The notes beneath the pieces are model-generated. The model searched no databases. It worked only from the letters and a program-made list of their open reading frames with translations, and had not been told where the DNA came from. The position numbers and the translations under genes were made by a program. Positions 16,194 to 24,466 of a DNA stretch of 64,000 bases are shown piece by piece. The DNA comes from ZAX-1 sp046533095 (GTDB lineage: Bacteria; Bacillota; Clostridia; Lachnospirales; Lachnospiraceae). The number at the start of each line of letters is the position of its first letter. Position 1 is the first letter of the stretch. The stretch is from contig JAJQRA010000018.1 in NCBI GenBank assembly GCA_046533095.1, positions 48,815-112,814 on the forward strand. The letters run 5' to 3'.

Positions 16194-18623
16194 ATGAAAA
16201 AGCAGACATTGAATGGGCAATGGGAACTTTCGTATGATGACGTAACATGCAAGGGGGAAGTGCCGGGATCGGTATATTCCTTTTTGCTGGATGCGGGGAA
16301 AATGGAAGATCCGTTTTACCGTGAAAATGAGCTAGATGCCCTTGCACTTATGGATCATAAGTTTGTATTTCACCGTAATTTTTCACCAATCAAAGGGTGG
16401 AAAGCCGGGGATAGAATCCTCTTAAGCTGCCAAGGGCTTGATACGATATGTGAGGTTAACGTAAATGGCAAGGCGGTCGGCTATGCCAATAATATGCACC
16501 GTTTGTGGGAATTTGATCTAACAGACGTTGTAAAGGATGGCGAGAATGAAGTTGAACTTCGATTCGCTTCTCCGGTACAGTATATAAAAGAAAAACTTGA
16601 AAAAGAATTTATAGGTGGTATGACAGATGCGATGCAGGGTTTTCCATTGATTCGAAAGGCGCATTGCATGTACGGATGGGATTGGGGGCCACGTCTGCCG
16701 GATGCGGGCATTTGGCGTGATATCAGCCTTGTGTATGTGGATTCTGCCAGAATAGAAGATGTCCATATTCGTCAAAAGCATGAAAATGGAGCCGTAAGCG
16801 TTAAAACTTGTGTTACGCAAAGTGGGAGCGATGTTTTGGCACAGGTTGCCCTAAAGATTACCATGCCGTCAGGCGATACGATAGAGGCAAAAAATGGGCA
16901 GTGGATAGAGATAGAAGAACCAAAGCTGTGGTGGCCAAACGGGTATGGCGAGCAGCCATTGTATACGGTTTTGGTGCAGCTAATCGAAGAGGGAACGGTC
17001 GTTGATACCACCACGAAACGGATCGGGCTGCGTACGATGACAGTGGTGCGTGAAAAGGACGAATGGGGTGAAAGCTTTGACCAATGCTGCAATGGTGTGC
17101 GTTTTTTTGCCATGGGCGGCGACTATATCCCGGAGGACAATATTTTAGCAAGGGTAACGAAAGAGCGTACGAGGGTATTGCTGCAGCAGTGTGTGGATGC
17201 GAACTTTAATTCGGTGCGCGTATGGGGCGGCGGATATTATCCCAATGACTGGTTTTATGATATTTGCGATGAGCTTGGCCTTGTGGTATGGCAGGATTTT
17301 ATGTTTGCCTGTGCAAATTATCGCCTGACCAATGAATTTGAGGAAAATATACAAGAAGAAGTGATACAGACCGTGCGCCGCCTGCGTAGCCACCCTTGCA
17401 TAGGCTTGTGGTGCGGAAACAATGAGATGGAGATGTTTCAAGAGCAGGAGGCATATTTTGGTACGGCAAAGACGCGTAGCGACTACATACGTATGTTTGA
17501 GCATATTATCCCAAAGATTGTACAGGTAGAGGATCCAGACAGTTTCTATTGGCCTGCCTCGCCATCTTCGGGTGGCGGATTTTTCGAACCGAACGATCCA
17601 AACCGGGGCGATGTGCACTATTGGGATGTTTGGCATGCAATGAAGCCATTTACCGATTATCGTAATTATTTTTTTCGTTATGCATCTGAATTTGGCTTTC
17701 AGTCGTTCCCATCACGGCCAACCATTGAGACATTTACCTTGCCGGAGGATCGTAATATTTTCAGTCGCGTGATGGAACGCCATCAGCGGAATGGATCTGC
17801 AAATGGGCGCATCATGCACTACCTATCGCAGACCTATTTGTATCCAACCACATTTGATACTGTAATTTATGCATCACAGCTGTTACAGGCGGAGGCGATA
17901 CGTTATGGGGTAGAACACTGGCGCCGAAACAGGGGGCGGTGCATGGGAGCCGTGTATTGGCAGCTAAACGATTGCTGGCCGGTGGCATCTTGGGCATCGA
18001 TCGATTATTTTGGACGGTGGAAAGCTTTGCACTATTATGCAAAACGGTTTTTTGCACCAGTGATGGTAAGTTGCGAGGAAATCGGAGAATCTGAGGGCAG
18101 GCCATCTATAAACGAAGAGTGGATTGCCCCATTGGAGTGCAGTGGGCGAATAAGCGTGGCAAATGAAACAAGGGCGGAGGTTTTTGGTACGCTTTATTGG
18201 CAGCTACGTGGAAATGAAGCTAAGATACTGCGCCAAGGAAAAGAAGATTTAAAAGTACCGGCACTGACAAGCATATGGATCGAAAAACTGAATTTTACCG
18301 GCACAGACCCCTTGTCAACCTATCTAAGCTATTCTTTTGAAGTAAAGGGGCAGGTTGTTTCTTATGGGACAGTACTGTTTACTGCACCAAAGCATTTTCA
18401 TTGGCTTAATCCAAACCTGTCCTATCACATAGAGGGGGATACGGTTACAATAAAAGCGGCTTCTTTTGCAAAAAGCGTGGAAATCTCATCTTTGGAGGAA
18501 CCGGATTTAATTTTAAGCGACAACTACTTTGATATGAGCGATGGAGAATATAAAGTAAAAATAAAGGCCGGTGCACCAAAAACACTAAAACTGGTTTCCG
18601 TGTATGATATCGGGAGGCAGTGA
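16194..18623 (+). CDS. Beta-mannosidase, glycoside hydrolase family 2
   Basis: An 809-residue cytoplasmic GH2 enzyme that removes terminal beta-mannosyl units. The N-terminal jelly-roll domain (LNGQWELSYDD, GLDTICEVNVNG), immunoglobulin-like domain and TIM barrel are in normal order. The acid/base is Glu411 in WCGNNEME and the nucleophile Glu499 in ASEFGFQSFPS, 88 residues apart as in the family. HCMYGWDWGPRLPDAGIW is characteristic of beta-mannosidases and not galactosidases. No signal peptide, which fits cleavage of imported mannosides. It is the last gene of the carbohydrate locus; its 3' end is duplicated right after the stop. Confidence 0.93.
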   Translation: MKKQTLNGQWELSYDDVTCKGEVPGSVYSFLLDAGKMEDPFYRENELDALALMDHKFVFHRNFSPIKGWKAGDRILLSCQGLDTICEVNVNGKAVGYANNMHRLWEFDLTDVVKDGENEVELRFASPVQYIKEKLEKEFIGGMTDAMQGFPLIRKAHCMYGWDWGPRLPDAGIWRDISLVYVDSARIEDVHIRQKHENGAVSVKTCVTQSGSDVLAQVALKITMPSGDTIEAKNGQWIEIEEPKLWWPNGYGEQPLYTVLVQLIEEGTVVDTTTKRIGLRTMTVVREKDEWGESFDQCCNGVRFFAMGGDYIPEDNILARVTKERTRVLLQQCVDANFNSVRVWGGGYYPNDWFYDICDELGLVVWQDFMFACANYRLTNEFEENIQEEVIQTVRRLRSHPCIGLWCGNNEMEMFQEQEAYFGTAKTRSDYIRMFEHIIPKIVQVEDPDSFYWPASPSSGGGFFEPNDPNRGDVHYWDVWHAMKPFTDYRNYFFRYASEFGFQSFPSRPTIETFTLPEDRNIFSRVMERHQRNGSANGRIMHYLSQTYLYPTTFDTVIYASQLLQAEAIRYGVEHWRRNRGRCMGAVYWQLNDCWPVASWASIDYFGRWKALHYYAKRFFAPVMVSCEEIGESEGRPSINEEWIAPLECSGRISVANETRAEVFGTLYWQLRGNEAKILRQGKEDLKVPALTSIWIEKLNFTGTDPLSTYLSYSFEVKGQVVSYGTVLFTAPKHFHWLNPNLSYHIEGDTVTIKAASFAKSVEISSLEEPDLILSDNYFDMSDGEYKVKIKAGAPKTLKLVSVYDIGRQ

Positions 18624-18676
18624 AGAGCTTGTAGATGACAAAGGCCTAGTTTCCGCGTACGATATCGGGAGGCAGC
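18594..18676 (+). repeat. Duplicated 3' end of the beta-mannosidase gene
   Basis: The 27 bp coding for the last residues (VSVYDIGRQ) at 18594-18620 recur at 18650-18676 with two changes, offset 56 bp, beyond the stop codon. The remaining sequence to 18884 holds no recognised gene. Confidence 0.8.
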
Positions 18677-18884
18677 AAAATGAAACGAGGATGAAAAGCC
18701 TACCTGGGAAAACAGCGTCAACTCCAGTAAAACCAAGGGGTTAACGTTGTTTTCCTTTTTGTATGGATATTTTAATGGATAAATGATAGATTTTGTGATA
18801 GAATAAATTCTAACGCAATTGTGGCAAGAACCATTGCCGAAAAACTTGAGGTTAAAATTGTATACAATAGAAAGGTGAACAAAC

Positions 18885-19670
18885 GTGAGAAAAGCAGTAT
18901 TTTTTGACATTGACGGAACCCTATGGAATCCAGCAACAATGGAAATTTCAGACAGTACGAAAGAGGCAATCCGGTTATTAAAAGAAAAGGGGCACTACAC
19001 CTTTATTTGTAGCGGGCGGACAAAAGCCTTTATAAAAAATGAGGAATTGCTTGCATTGGGGTTTGACGGCATCATAGCAGGATGCGGAACGCATGTGGAA
19101 CTGGCAGGCAAGGTTCTGGTACATACAATCATAGAGCATAAAACCCTACAAAATACCTTCCAGATTTTAAAAAAATATAAATTAGTGTCTGTTTGGGAGG
19201 GAACAAGCTATATTTATGTTGATGAAGAAAATTTTAGCGATAAGAAATTCCTAAAGATATTAAAGCAGGGCTTAGGGGATGACCTGTTGTCGATTACAGA
19301 GCATGAACATGATTGTAAAATAAACAAATTCAGCACAATTACGAAAGATGTTTCGATGGAACCAGTGTTTAAGGAATTGGGAATATGGTATGATTTCATC
19401 ATTCATAATGAAAAAGTAATGGAAGTCGTACCAAAAGGGTATTCGAAAGCCTCCGGCATTGCGGCAATCTGTGAAGCATTAAACATTTCTACAAAAGATA
19501 CCTATGCATTTGGCGATAGTGCCAATGATATCGAAATGCTAAAATATGTCGGGCATGGAATTGCCATGGGAAATGGAATGGAAATGGCAAAGGAAGCGGC
19601 GGAATACGTGACGGATGGGCTGGAACATGACGGTATTTTTAATGGCTTAAGGCACTATGGATTGATTTAA
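18885..19670 (+). CDS. HAD-superfamily phosphatase, Cof type (IIB)
   Basis: A 261-residue Cof-like hydrolase. Motif I FFDIDGTLWNP supplies the catalytic aspartates, motif II is ICSGRTK, the lysine is in VPKGYSKASG, and motif IV is AFGDSANDIEML. The cap domain is of the IIB type. Members dephosphorylate sugar phosphates or flavin-like compounds; the specific substrate is unknown. The start is a GTG with AAAGGTG upstream. It stands between the mannosidase and topoisomerase IV genes and is probably a separate unit. Confidence 0.88.
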   Translation: MRKAVFFDIDGTLWNPATMEISDSTKEAIRLLKEKGHYTFICSGRTKAFIKNEELLALGFDGIIAGCGTHVELAGKVLVHTIIEHKTLQNTFQILKKYKLVSVWEGTSYIYVDEENFSDKKFLKILKQGLGDDLLSITEHEHDCKINKFSTITKDVSMEPVFKELGIWYDFIIHNEKVMEVVPKGYSKASGIAAICEALNISTKDTYAFGDSANDIEMLKYVGHGIAMGNGMEMAKEAAEYVTDGLEHDGIFNGLRHYGLI

Positions 19671-19696
19671 TGGATGAAATAGGAGGAGAGGCCGAA

Positions 19697-19802
19697 TGCG
19701 TTTTTTGCATAAAAATGCAAGGGTTTGATGTGCCAAACTACACGTTTTTTGTGCAGTTTGTGTAGATAAATGTTATTTTTGCAGCTAGCTGTGAACAGTA
19801 AC
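19697..19802 (-). mobile_element. Partial copy of MITE-like dispersed repeat
   Basis: Read on the minus strand, this 106-bp stretch matches the element at 47377-47579: it starts with GTTACTGTTCACAGC, then shares TACACAAACTGCA, GTTTGGCACATCAAACCC and TTGCATTTTTATG. It lacks the central part and the second terminal repeat. It ends right before the parE ribosome site. Confidence 0.75.
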
Positions 19803-19819
19803 AAGAGGAAGGGATAGAA

Positions 19820-21742
19820 ATGTCAAAAAATACAATTTATGATGCCAGCAGTATATCTGTTTTAGAGGGGCTAGAGGCGGTACGGAAAAGGCCGGGCATG
19901 TATATTGGAAGTGTTTCCAGAAAAGGCCTAAACCATTTAATCTATGAAATTGTAGACAACTCTGTAGATGAGCATTTAGCGGGGGAATGTGATACGATTT
20001 GGGTTACCTTAGAGACCAACGGTTCTTGTACGGTAGAAGACAATGGACGGGGGATTCCGGTCGGAATGCATGAAAAGGGGGTTTCGGCTGCAAGGCTGGT
20101 GTTTACCACACTTCATGCAGGAGGGAAATTTGATGATTCTGCCTATAAGACAAGCGGTGGGCTTCATGGCGTTGGGTCCTCCGTTGTAAATGCCCTTTCC
20201 ACCTATTTGGATCTGCAGGTAAGCAGAGATGGGAATATCTATCATGACCGCTATGAACGTGGCATCCCCGTGTTGGAACTTTTAAATGGCCTATTGCCAA
20301 CGATAGGAAAAACCAAGAAAACCGGCTCCAAAATCAATTTTCTCCCCGATCCCGAAATCTTTGAGAAGACTCAATTTAAAGAAGAAGATGTAAAAAGCCG
20401 TCTGCATGAAACGGCATACTTAAATCCAAATTTAACAATATACTATGAAGATAAGCGCAATATACCGTCGGAACATATCACCTACCATGAAGAAGAGGGG
20501 ATTATAGGCTATGTAAAAGATTTAAATAAAAAGAAAGAGATCATACATGACGTGCTCTATTTTCAAGGCGAAAACGAAGGCATTGCGGTGGAACTGGCAT
20601 TTCAGTATGCCAATGAATTTCATGAAAACGTTTTAGGGTTCTGCAATAACATATACAATGCAGAGGGCGGGGCTCATCTGACTGGATTTAAGACGGCTAT
20701 GACATCGATTATCAATAGCTATGCCAAAGAACTGGGCATCTTAAAGGAAAAAGACTTGAATTTTACAGGGACAGACGTTAGAAATGGCATGACCGCTGTT
20801 ATTTCCGTCAAGCACCCCTCTCCTCGATTTGAGGGACAAACAAAAACAAAACTGGACAATCAAGATGCGGCGAAGGCGACAAACAAGGTAACAAGCGAAG
20901 AAATTCAGTTATACTTTGATAAAAACCTAGATACCTTAAAGAAAATAATTTCCTGTGCGGAAAAAGCGGCAAAGATTCGAAAAACAGAAGAAAAGGCAAA
21001 GACAAATTTGCTGTCAAAACAGAAATTTTCTTTTGATTCGAATGGGAAGCTGGCCAACTGCGAGAGCAGGGATGCATCCATCTGTGAACTATTTATCGTG
21101 GAGGGGGATTCTGCCGGAGGTTCTGCAAAAACAGCCAGAGATCGAAATTTTCAAGCCATCTTGCCCATACGAGGCAAGATTTTAAATGTAGAAAAAGCGA
21201 GTATTGATAAGGTTTTGGCAAATGCAGAAATTAAAACAATGATTAATGCATTTGGCTGCGGATTTTCAGAAGGGTTTGGGAATGACTTTGCGATTGAAAA
21301 GCTTCGCTATGATAAGATTGTCATTATGGCAGATGCAGATGTGGATGGCGCACATATTTCTACCTTGCTTTTGACCTTGTTTTATCGTTTTATGCCGGAG
21401 TTAATCTATGAGGGGCATATCTATATCGCGATGCCCCCACTTTATAAAGTGATTCCAACGAAAGGCGAAGAAGAATATTTGTATGACGATGTCGCCCTTT
21501 TAAAATATCGGAAAAGAAAAAAAGGAAATTTTACACTGCAGCGGTACAAAGGCTTGGGTGAAATGGACGCACAGCAGTTATGGGAAACTACACTGGATCC
21601 AAAGACAAGGGTGCTAAAGCTCGTTGAAATTGAAGATGCCAGAATGGCATCTGATGTGACGGAAAAACTGATGGGAACAGAAGTGCCTCCAAGAAGAGCG
21701 TTTATTTATAGTCATGCACATGATGCGGAATTGGATATATAG
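19820..21742 (+). CDS. parE: DNA topoisomerase IV subunit B
   Basis: A 640-residue type IIA topoisomerase ATPase subunit. The GHKL fold is clear (EIVDNSVDEHLAG, DNGRGIPVG, GGLHGVGSSVVNAL), followed by the transducer domain, the TOPRIM motifs EGDSAGGSAK and DADVDGAHI, and the C-terminal QRYKGLGEMDAQQLWETT. It is called ParE instead of GyrB because its partner lacks a GyrA box; this assignment is by inference. It ends 268 bp before parC, a gap filled by a tandem repeat. RBS AGAGGAAGGG lies just upstream of the ATG. Confidence 0.9.
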   Translation: MSKNTIYDASSISVLEGLEAVRKRPGMYIGSVSRKGLNHLIYEIVDNSVDEHLAGECDTIWVTLETNGSCTVEDNGRGIPVGMHEKGVSAARLVFTTLHAGGKFDDSAYKTSGGLHGVGSSVVNALSTYLDLQVSRDGNIYHDRYERGIPVLELLNGLLPTIGKTKKTGSKINFLPDPEIFEKTQFKEEDVKSRLHETAYLNPNLTIYYEDKRNIPSEHITYHEEEGIIGYVKDLNKKKEIIHDVLYFQGENEGIAVELAFQYANEFHENVLGFCNNIYNAEGGAHLTGFKTAMTSIINSYAKELGILKEKDLNFTGTDVRNGMTAVISVKHPSPRFEGQTKTKLDNQDAAKATNKVTSEEIQLYFDKNLDTLKKIISCAEKAAKIRKTEEKAKTNLLSKQKFSFDSNGKLANCESRDASICELFIVEGDSAGGSAKTARDRNFQAILPIRGKILNVEKASIDKVLANAEIKTMINAFGCGFSEGFGNDFAIEKLRYDKIVIMADADVDGAHISTLLLTLFYRFMPELIYEGHIYIAMPPLYKVIPTKGEEEYLYDDVALLKYRKRKKGNFTLQRYKGLGEMDAQQLWETTLDPKTRVLKLVEIEDARMASDVTEKLMGTEVPPRRAFIYSHAHDAELDI

Positions 21743-21769
21743 CTAATTTGTATAACTTGATTCTGCACA

Positions 21770-22003
21770 AAAGGATGGGCAGAAATTTAATGTGCATAAA
21801 AGAACGTGCAAAAATTTAATATGAACAAAGGGATATGCATAAAAGAATGTGCAGAAATTTAATATGCACAAAGAGATATGCAGAAATTTAATATGCATAA
21901 AAGAACGTACAGAAATTTAATATATATAAAGGGATATGCAGAAATTTAATGTGCATAAAAGAATGTGCAGAAATTTAATATGCACAAAGGGATGTGCAGA
22001 AAT
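21770..22003 (+). repeat. 29-bp tandem array between parE and parC
   Basis: About eight 29-bp units alternate between two types: GCAGAAATTTAATATGCA followed by TAAAAGAATGT or CAAAGGGATAT. The final unit runs into the start region of parC, which has no better ribosome site than GTGGTGA of the repeat-derived sequence. Confidence 0.9.
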
Positions 22004-22010
22004 GTGGTGA

Positions 22011-24260
22011 ATGATGAATGTGGATGTAAAAGAAAATATCATACGCACGGATTATTCCGATGTGATGGAAAAATCATATATTGACTATGCAATGAGTGTT
22101 ATTATTGCAAGGGCACTCCCGGATGTAAGGGATGGATTAAAGCCGGTACAGCGGCGGACCCTCTACGATATGCATGAACTTGGGATACGTTATGACAGGC
22201 CATACCGAAAATGTGCCCGTATCGTAGGCGATACGATGGGGAAATATCATCCACATGGCGATAGCTCTATTTATGACGCACTAGTCGTTATGGCACAGGA
22301 ATTTAAAAAGGGACTCCCGCTTGTGGATGGGCATGGCAATTTTGGCTCGATAGAGGGCGATGGCGCAGCGGCGATGCGCTATACAGAGGCTCGCCTGCAA
22401 AAAATAACACAGGAAGCCTATTTAGCAGATCTAGATAAAGATGTTGTAGATTTTGTACCAAATTTTGATGAAACGGAGAAAGAGCCATCCGTGCTTCCGG
22501 TAAAAGTGCCGAACCTATTAATCAATGGGGCGGAGGGAATTGCAGTTGGTATGGCGACCAGCATCCCACCCCATAATCTAGCAGAAGTGATTGACGGCGT
22601 AAAAGCGTATATGCAAAATCCTGCGATTACAACAGAAAAGCTGATGGACTTTATAAAAGGACCTGATTTCCCCACAGGAGGGATTGTCGTAAATCAAGAC
22701 GAGCTTTTGCCTATCTATGAAAGTGGGATGGGAAAAATCAAATTACGGGGCAGCGCACAAATAGAACAAGGAAAAGGTGGGAAAGAGCGGATTGTCATAA
22801 CAGAAATCCCCTATACGATGATTGGCGCCAATATCGGAAAATTTTTAAATGATGTTTATAATTTAGTCGAAACGAAAAAGACCAATGACATTGTAGATAT
22901 TTCCAACCAGTCGTCAAAAGACGGCATCCGTATCGTAATCGAACTTCGCAAAGGTGCTGATGCGGACAACCTGCTAAATATGCTCTATAAAAAAACCCGT
23001 CTAGAAGATACCTTTGGTGTTAATATGCTTGCAGTTGTAGAGGGAAAGCCTGAAACAATGGGGATTCTTGACATTATGAAACATCATGTCAATTTTCAGT
23101 ACCTACTTGCAACCAGAAAATATAAAACGCTTCTTGCAAAAGAACGAGAGAAAAAGGAAATACAAGAGGGCTTAATAAAAGCCTATGATGTGATTGATTT
23201 GATTATAGAGATATTAAGAGGGGCTAGAAATATAAAAGAGGCAAAAACATGTCTCATAAATGGGGAAACGCAAAATATTAAATTTAAATCTGTGGCTTCT
23301 AAAAAACAGGCATCACAGCTTCGCTTTACAGAGCGTCAAGCAACTGCCATTTTAGAAATGCGATTATATCGGCTGATTGGCCTTGAAATAGAAGCTTTGA
23401 TAAAAGAACATGGCAGCACCCTAAAAAACATTGCCAATTATGAAGAAATCCTAAGTAACCGTGGGGCTATGGCAAAGGTGATCATCAAAGAATTAGATAT
23501 GTTTAAAAAAATTTATAGCAGGGTCCGGCGAACGGTAATTGAAAATGCACCCGAAGCTGTGTATGAAGAAAAGAAAATCGAAGAGATGGAAGTCGTTTTT
23601 TTGATGGATCGCTTTGGCTATGCAAAAACAATTGATACCAATACCTATGAACGAAACAAGGAGGCCGCCGATGGAGAAAATAAATATATCATCAACTGCA
23701 TGAATACGGATAAAATATGTATTTTTACCGATACCGGACAATTGCACCTTGTAAAAGCATTGGATTTGCCCTATGGAAAATTTCGTGAGAAAGGTACCCC
23801 CCTTGACAATCTAAGCAACTATGACAGCAGCAAGGAAGAGCTAATCTATATTACAAGCCTTTCTAAAATAAGGAAGAAACAATTACTGTTTGCCACCAAA
23901 AAAGGAATTTTAAAGCAAGTGAGTGGCGCTGAATTTGATGTTTCAAAACGTACTACCGCTGCAACAAAACTAGGCATTGACGACACGTTGCATGCCGTAC
24001 AAATCACAGAGGAGGCGCATAGCATCATCATACAGACAAAGAAAAGCGTGTTTTTACGATTTCTGATAGCGGATATACCGGAAAAGAAAAAGAGCGCGAT
24101 TGGCGTACGTGGCATCAAATTAGGCAAAGACGATGAAGTGGAAGAATATTATCTGTTAGATCAGGCAGAAGAGAAGACCATTATCTTACATGAAAAAGAA
24201 ATCGCACTTCATCGCTTAAGGATTGCCGCCCGCGATACAAAAGGCGTGAAAAAAAGTTAA
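22011..24260 (+). CDS. parC: DNA topoisomerase IV subunit A
   Basis: A 749-residue DNA-cleaving subunit. The catalytic tyrosine is Tyr124 in MRYTEARLQ; the quinolone-resistance region HPHGDSSIYDAL carries the usual Ser (85) and nearby Asp. The C-terminal beta-pinwheel is present but there is no QRRGGxG GyrA box; the equivalent place reads GKFREKGTP, which argues for decatenase activity (topo IV) over gyrase. Two ATGs are adjacent (22011 and 22014). It works with ParE to unlink daughter chromosomes. The 5' region is a 29-bp tandem array. Confidence 0.9.
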   Translation: MMNVDVKENIIRTDYSDVMEKSYIDYAMSVIIARALPDVRDGLKPVQRRTLYDMHELGIRYDRPYRKCARIVGDTMGKYHPHGDSSIYDALVVMAQEFKKGLPLVDGHGNFGSIEGDGAAAMRYTEARLQKITQEAYLADLDKDVVDFVPNFDETEKEPSVLPVKVPNLLINGAEGIAVGMATSIPPHNLAEVIDGVKAYMQNPAITTEKLMDFIKGPDFPTGGIVVNQDELLPIYESGMGKIKLRGSAQIEQGKGGKERIVITEIPYTMIGANIGKFLNDVYNLVETKKTNDIVDISNQSSKDGIRIVIELRKGADADNLLNMLYKKTRLEDTFGVNMLAVVEGKPETMGILDIMKHHVNFQYLLATRKYKTLLAKEREKKEIQEGLIKAYDVIDLIIEILRGARNIKEAKTCLINGETQNIKFKSVASKKQASQLRFTERQATAILEMRLYRLIGLEIEALIKEHGSTLKNIANYEEILSNRGAMAKVIIKELDMFKKIYSRVRRTVIENAPEAVYEEKKIEEMEVVFLMDRFGYAKTIDTNTYERNKEAADGENKYIINCMNTDKICIFTDTGQLHLVKALDLPYGKFREKGTPLDNLSNYDSSKEELIYITSLSKIRKKQLLFATKKGILKQVSGAEFDVSKRTTAATKLGIDDTLHAVQITEEAHSIIIQTKKSVFLRFLIADIPEKKKSAIGVRGIKLGKDDEVEEYYLLDQAEEKTIILHEKEIALHRLRIAARDTKGVKKS

Positions 24261-24335
24261 AAGATAAATATAGATTAAATTTTATAAAACGATTTCGTAC
24301 CTTAAGCGAAAGAGAGCTTTAAAATAAAACAGCTG

Positions 24336-24466
24336 CTATTTATTCATGTCGGGTAAATACCCCGCCGCTTGTGGTGTTGCCGTTCAACCGTAACCGCTGC
24401 TTGCGTCGCCGCCGTTCAACTGTAACCCTGCAGATACCCCGCCGCTTGCAGCGAAGAGATTCATTC
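24336..24466 (-). repeat. REP-like dispersed element at the 3' end of the sulfatase-fold gene
   Basis: Minus-strand reading begins GAATGAATCTC, where GAA-TGA is the last codon and stop of the gene at 24461-26674. It continues through GCAAGCGGCGGGGTATCTGC and, after about 58 bp of GC-rich degenerate repeat, a second CAAGCGGCGGGGTAT block leading to TGAATAAATAG. It matches 35122-35175. Confidence 0.75.

Noticed and set aside
15852..16347. Arg/Asn-rich forward frame and Tyr/Phe/Leu-rich reverse frames over 15.9-16.3 kb
   Set aside because: They are translations of the 18-bp tandem array, whose length keeps several frames open; no ribosome sites.
19820..24260. Assignment of the topoisomerase pair as gyrB-gyrA
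   Set aside because: The A subunit lacks the QRRGGxG GyrA box at the expected place, so topoisomerase IV is preferred; a phylogeny could still overturn this.
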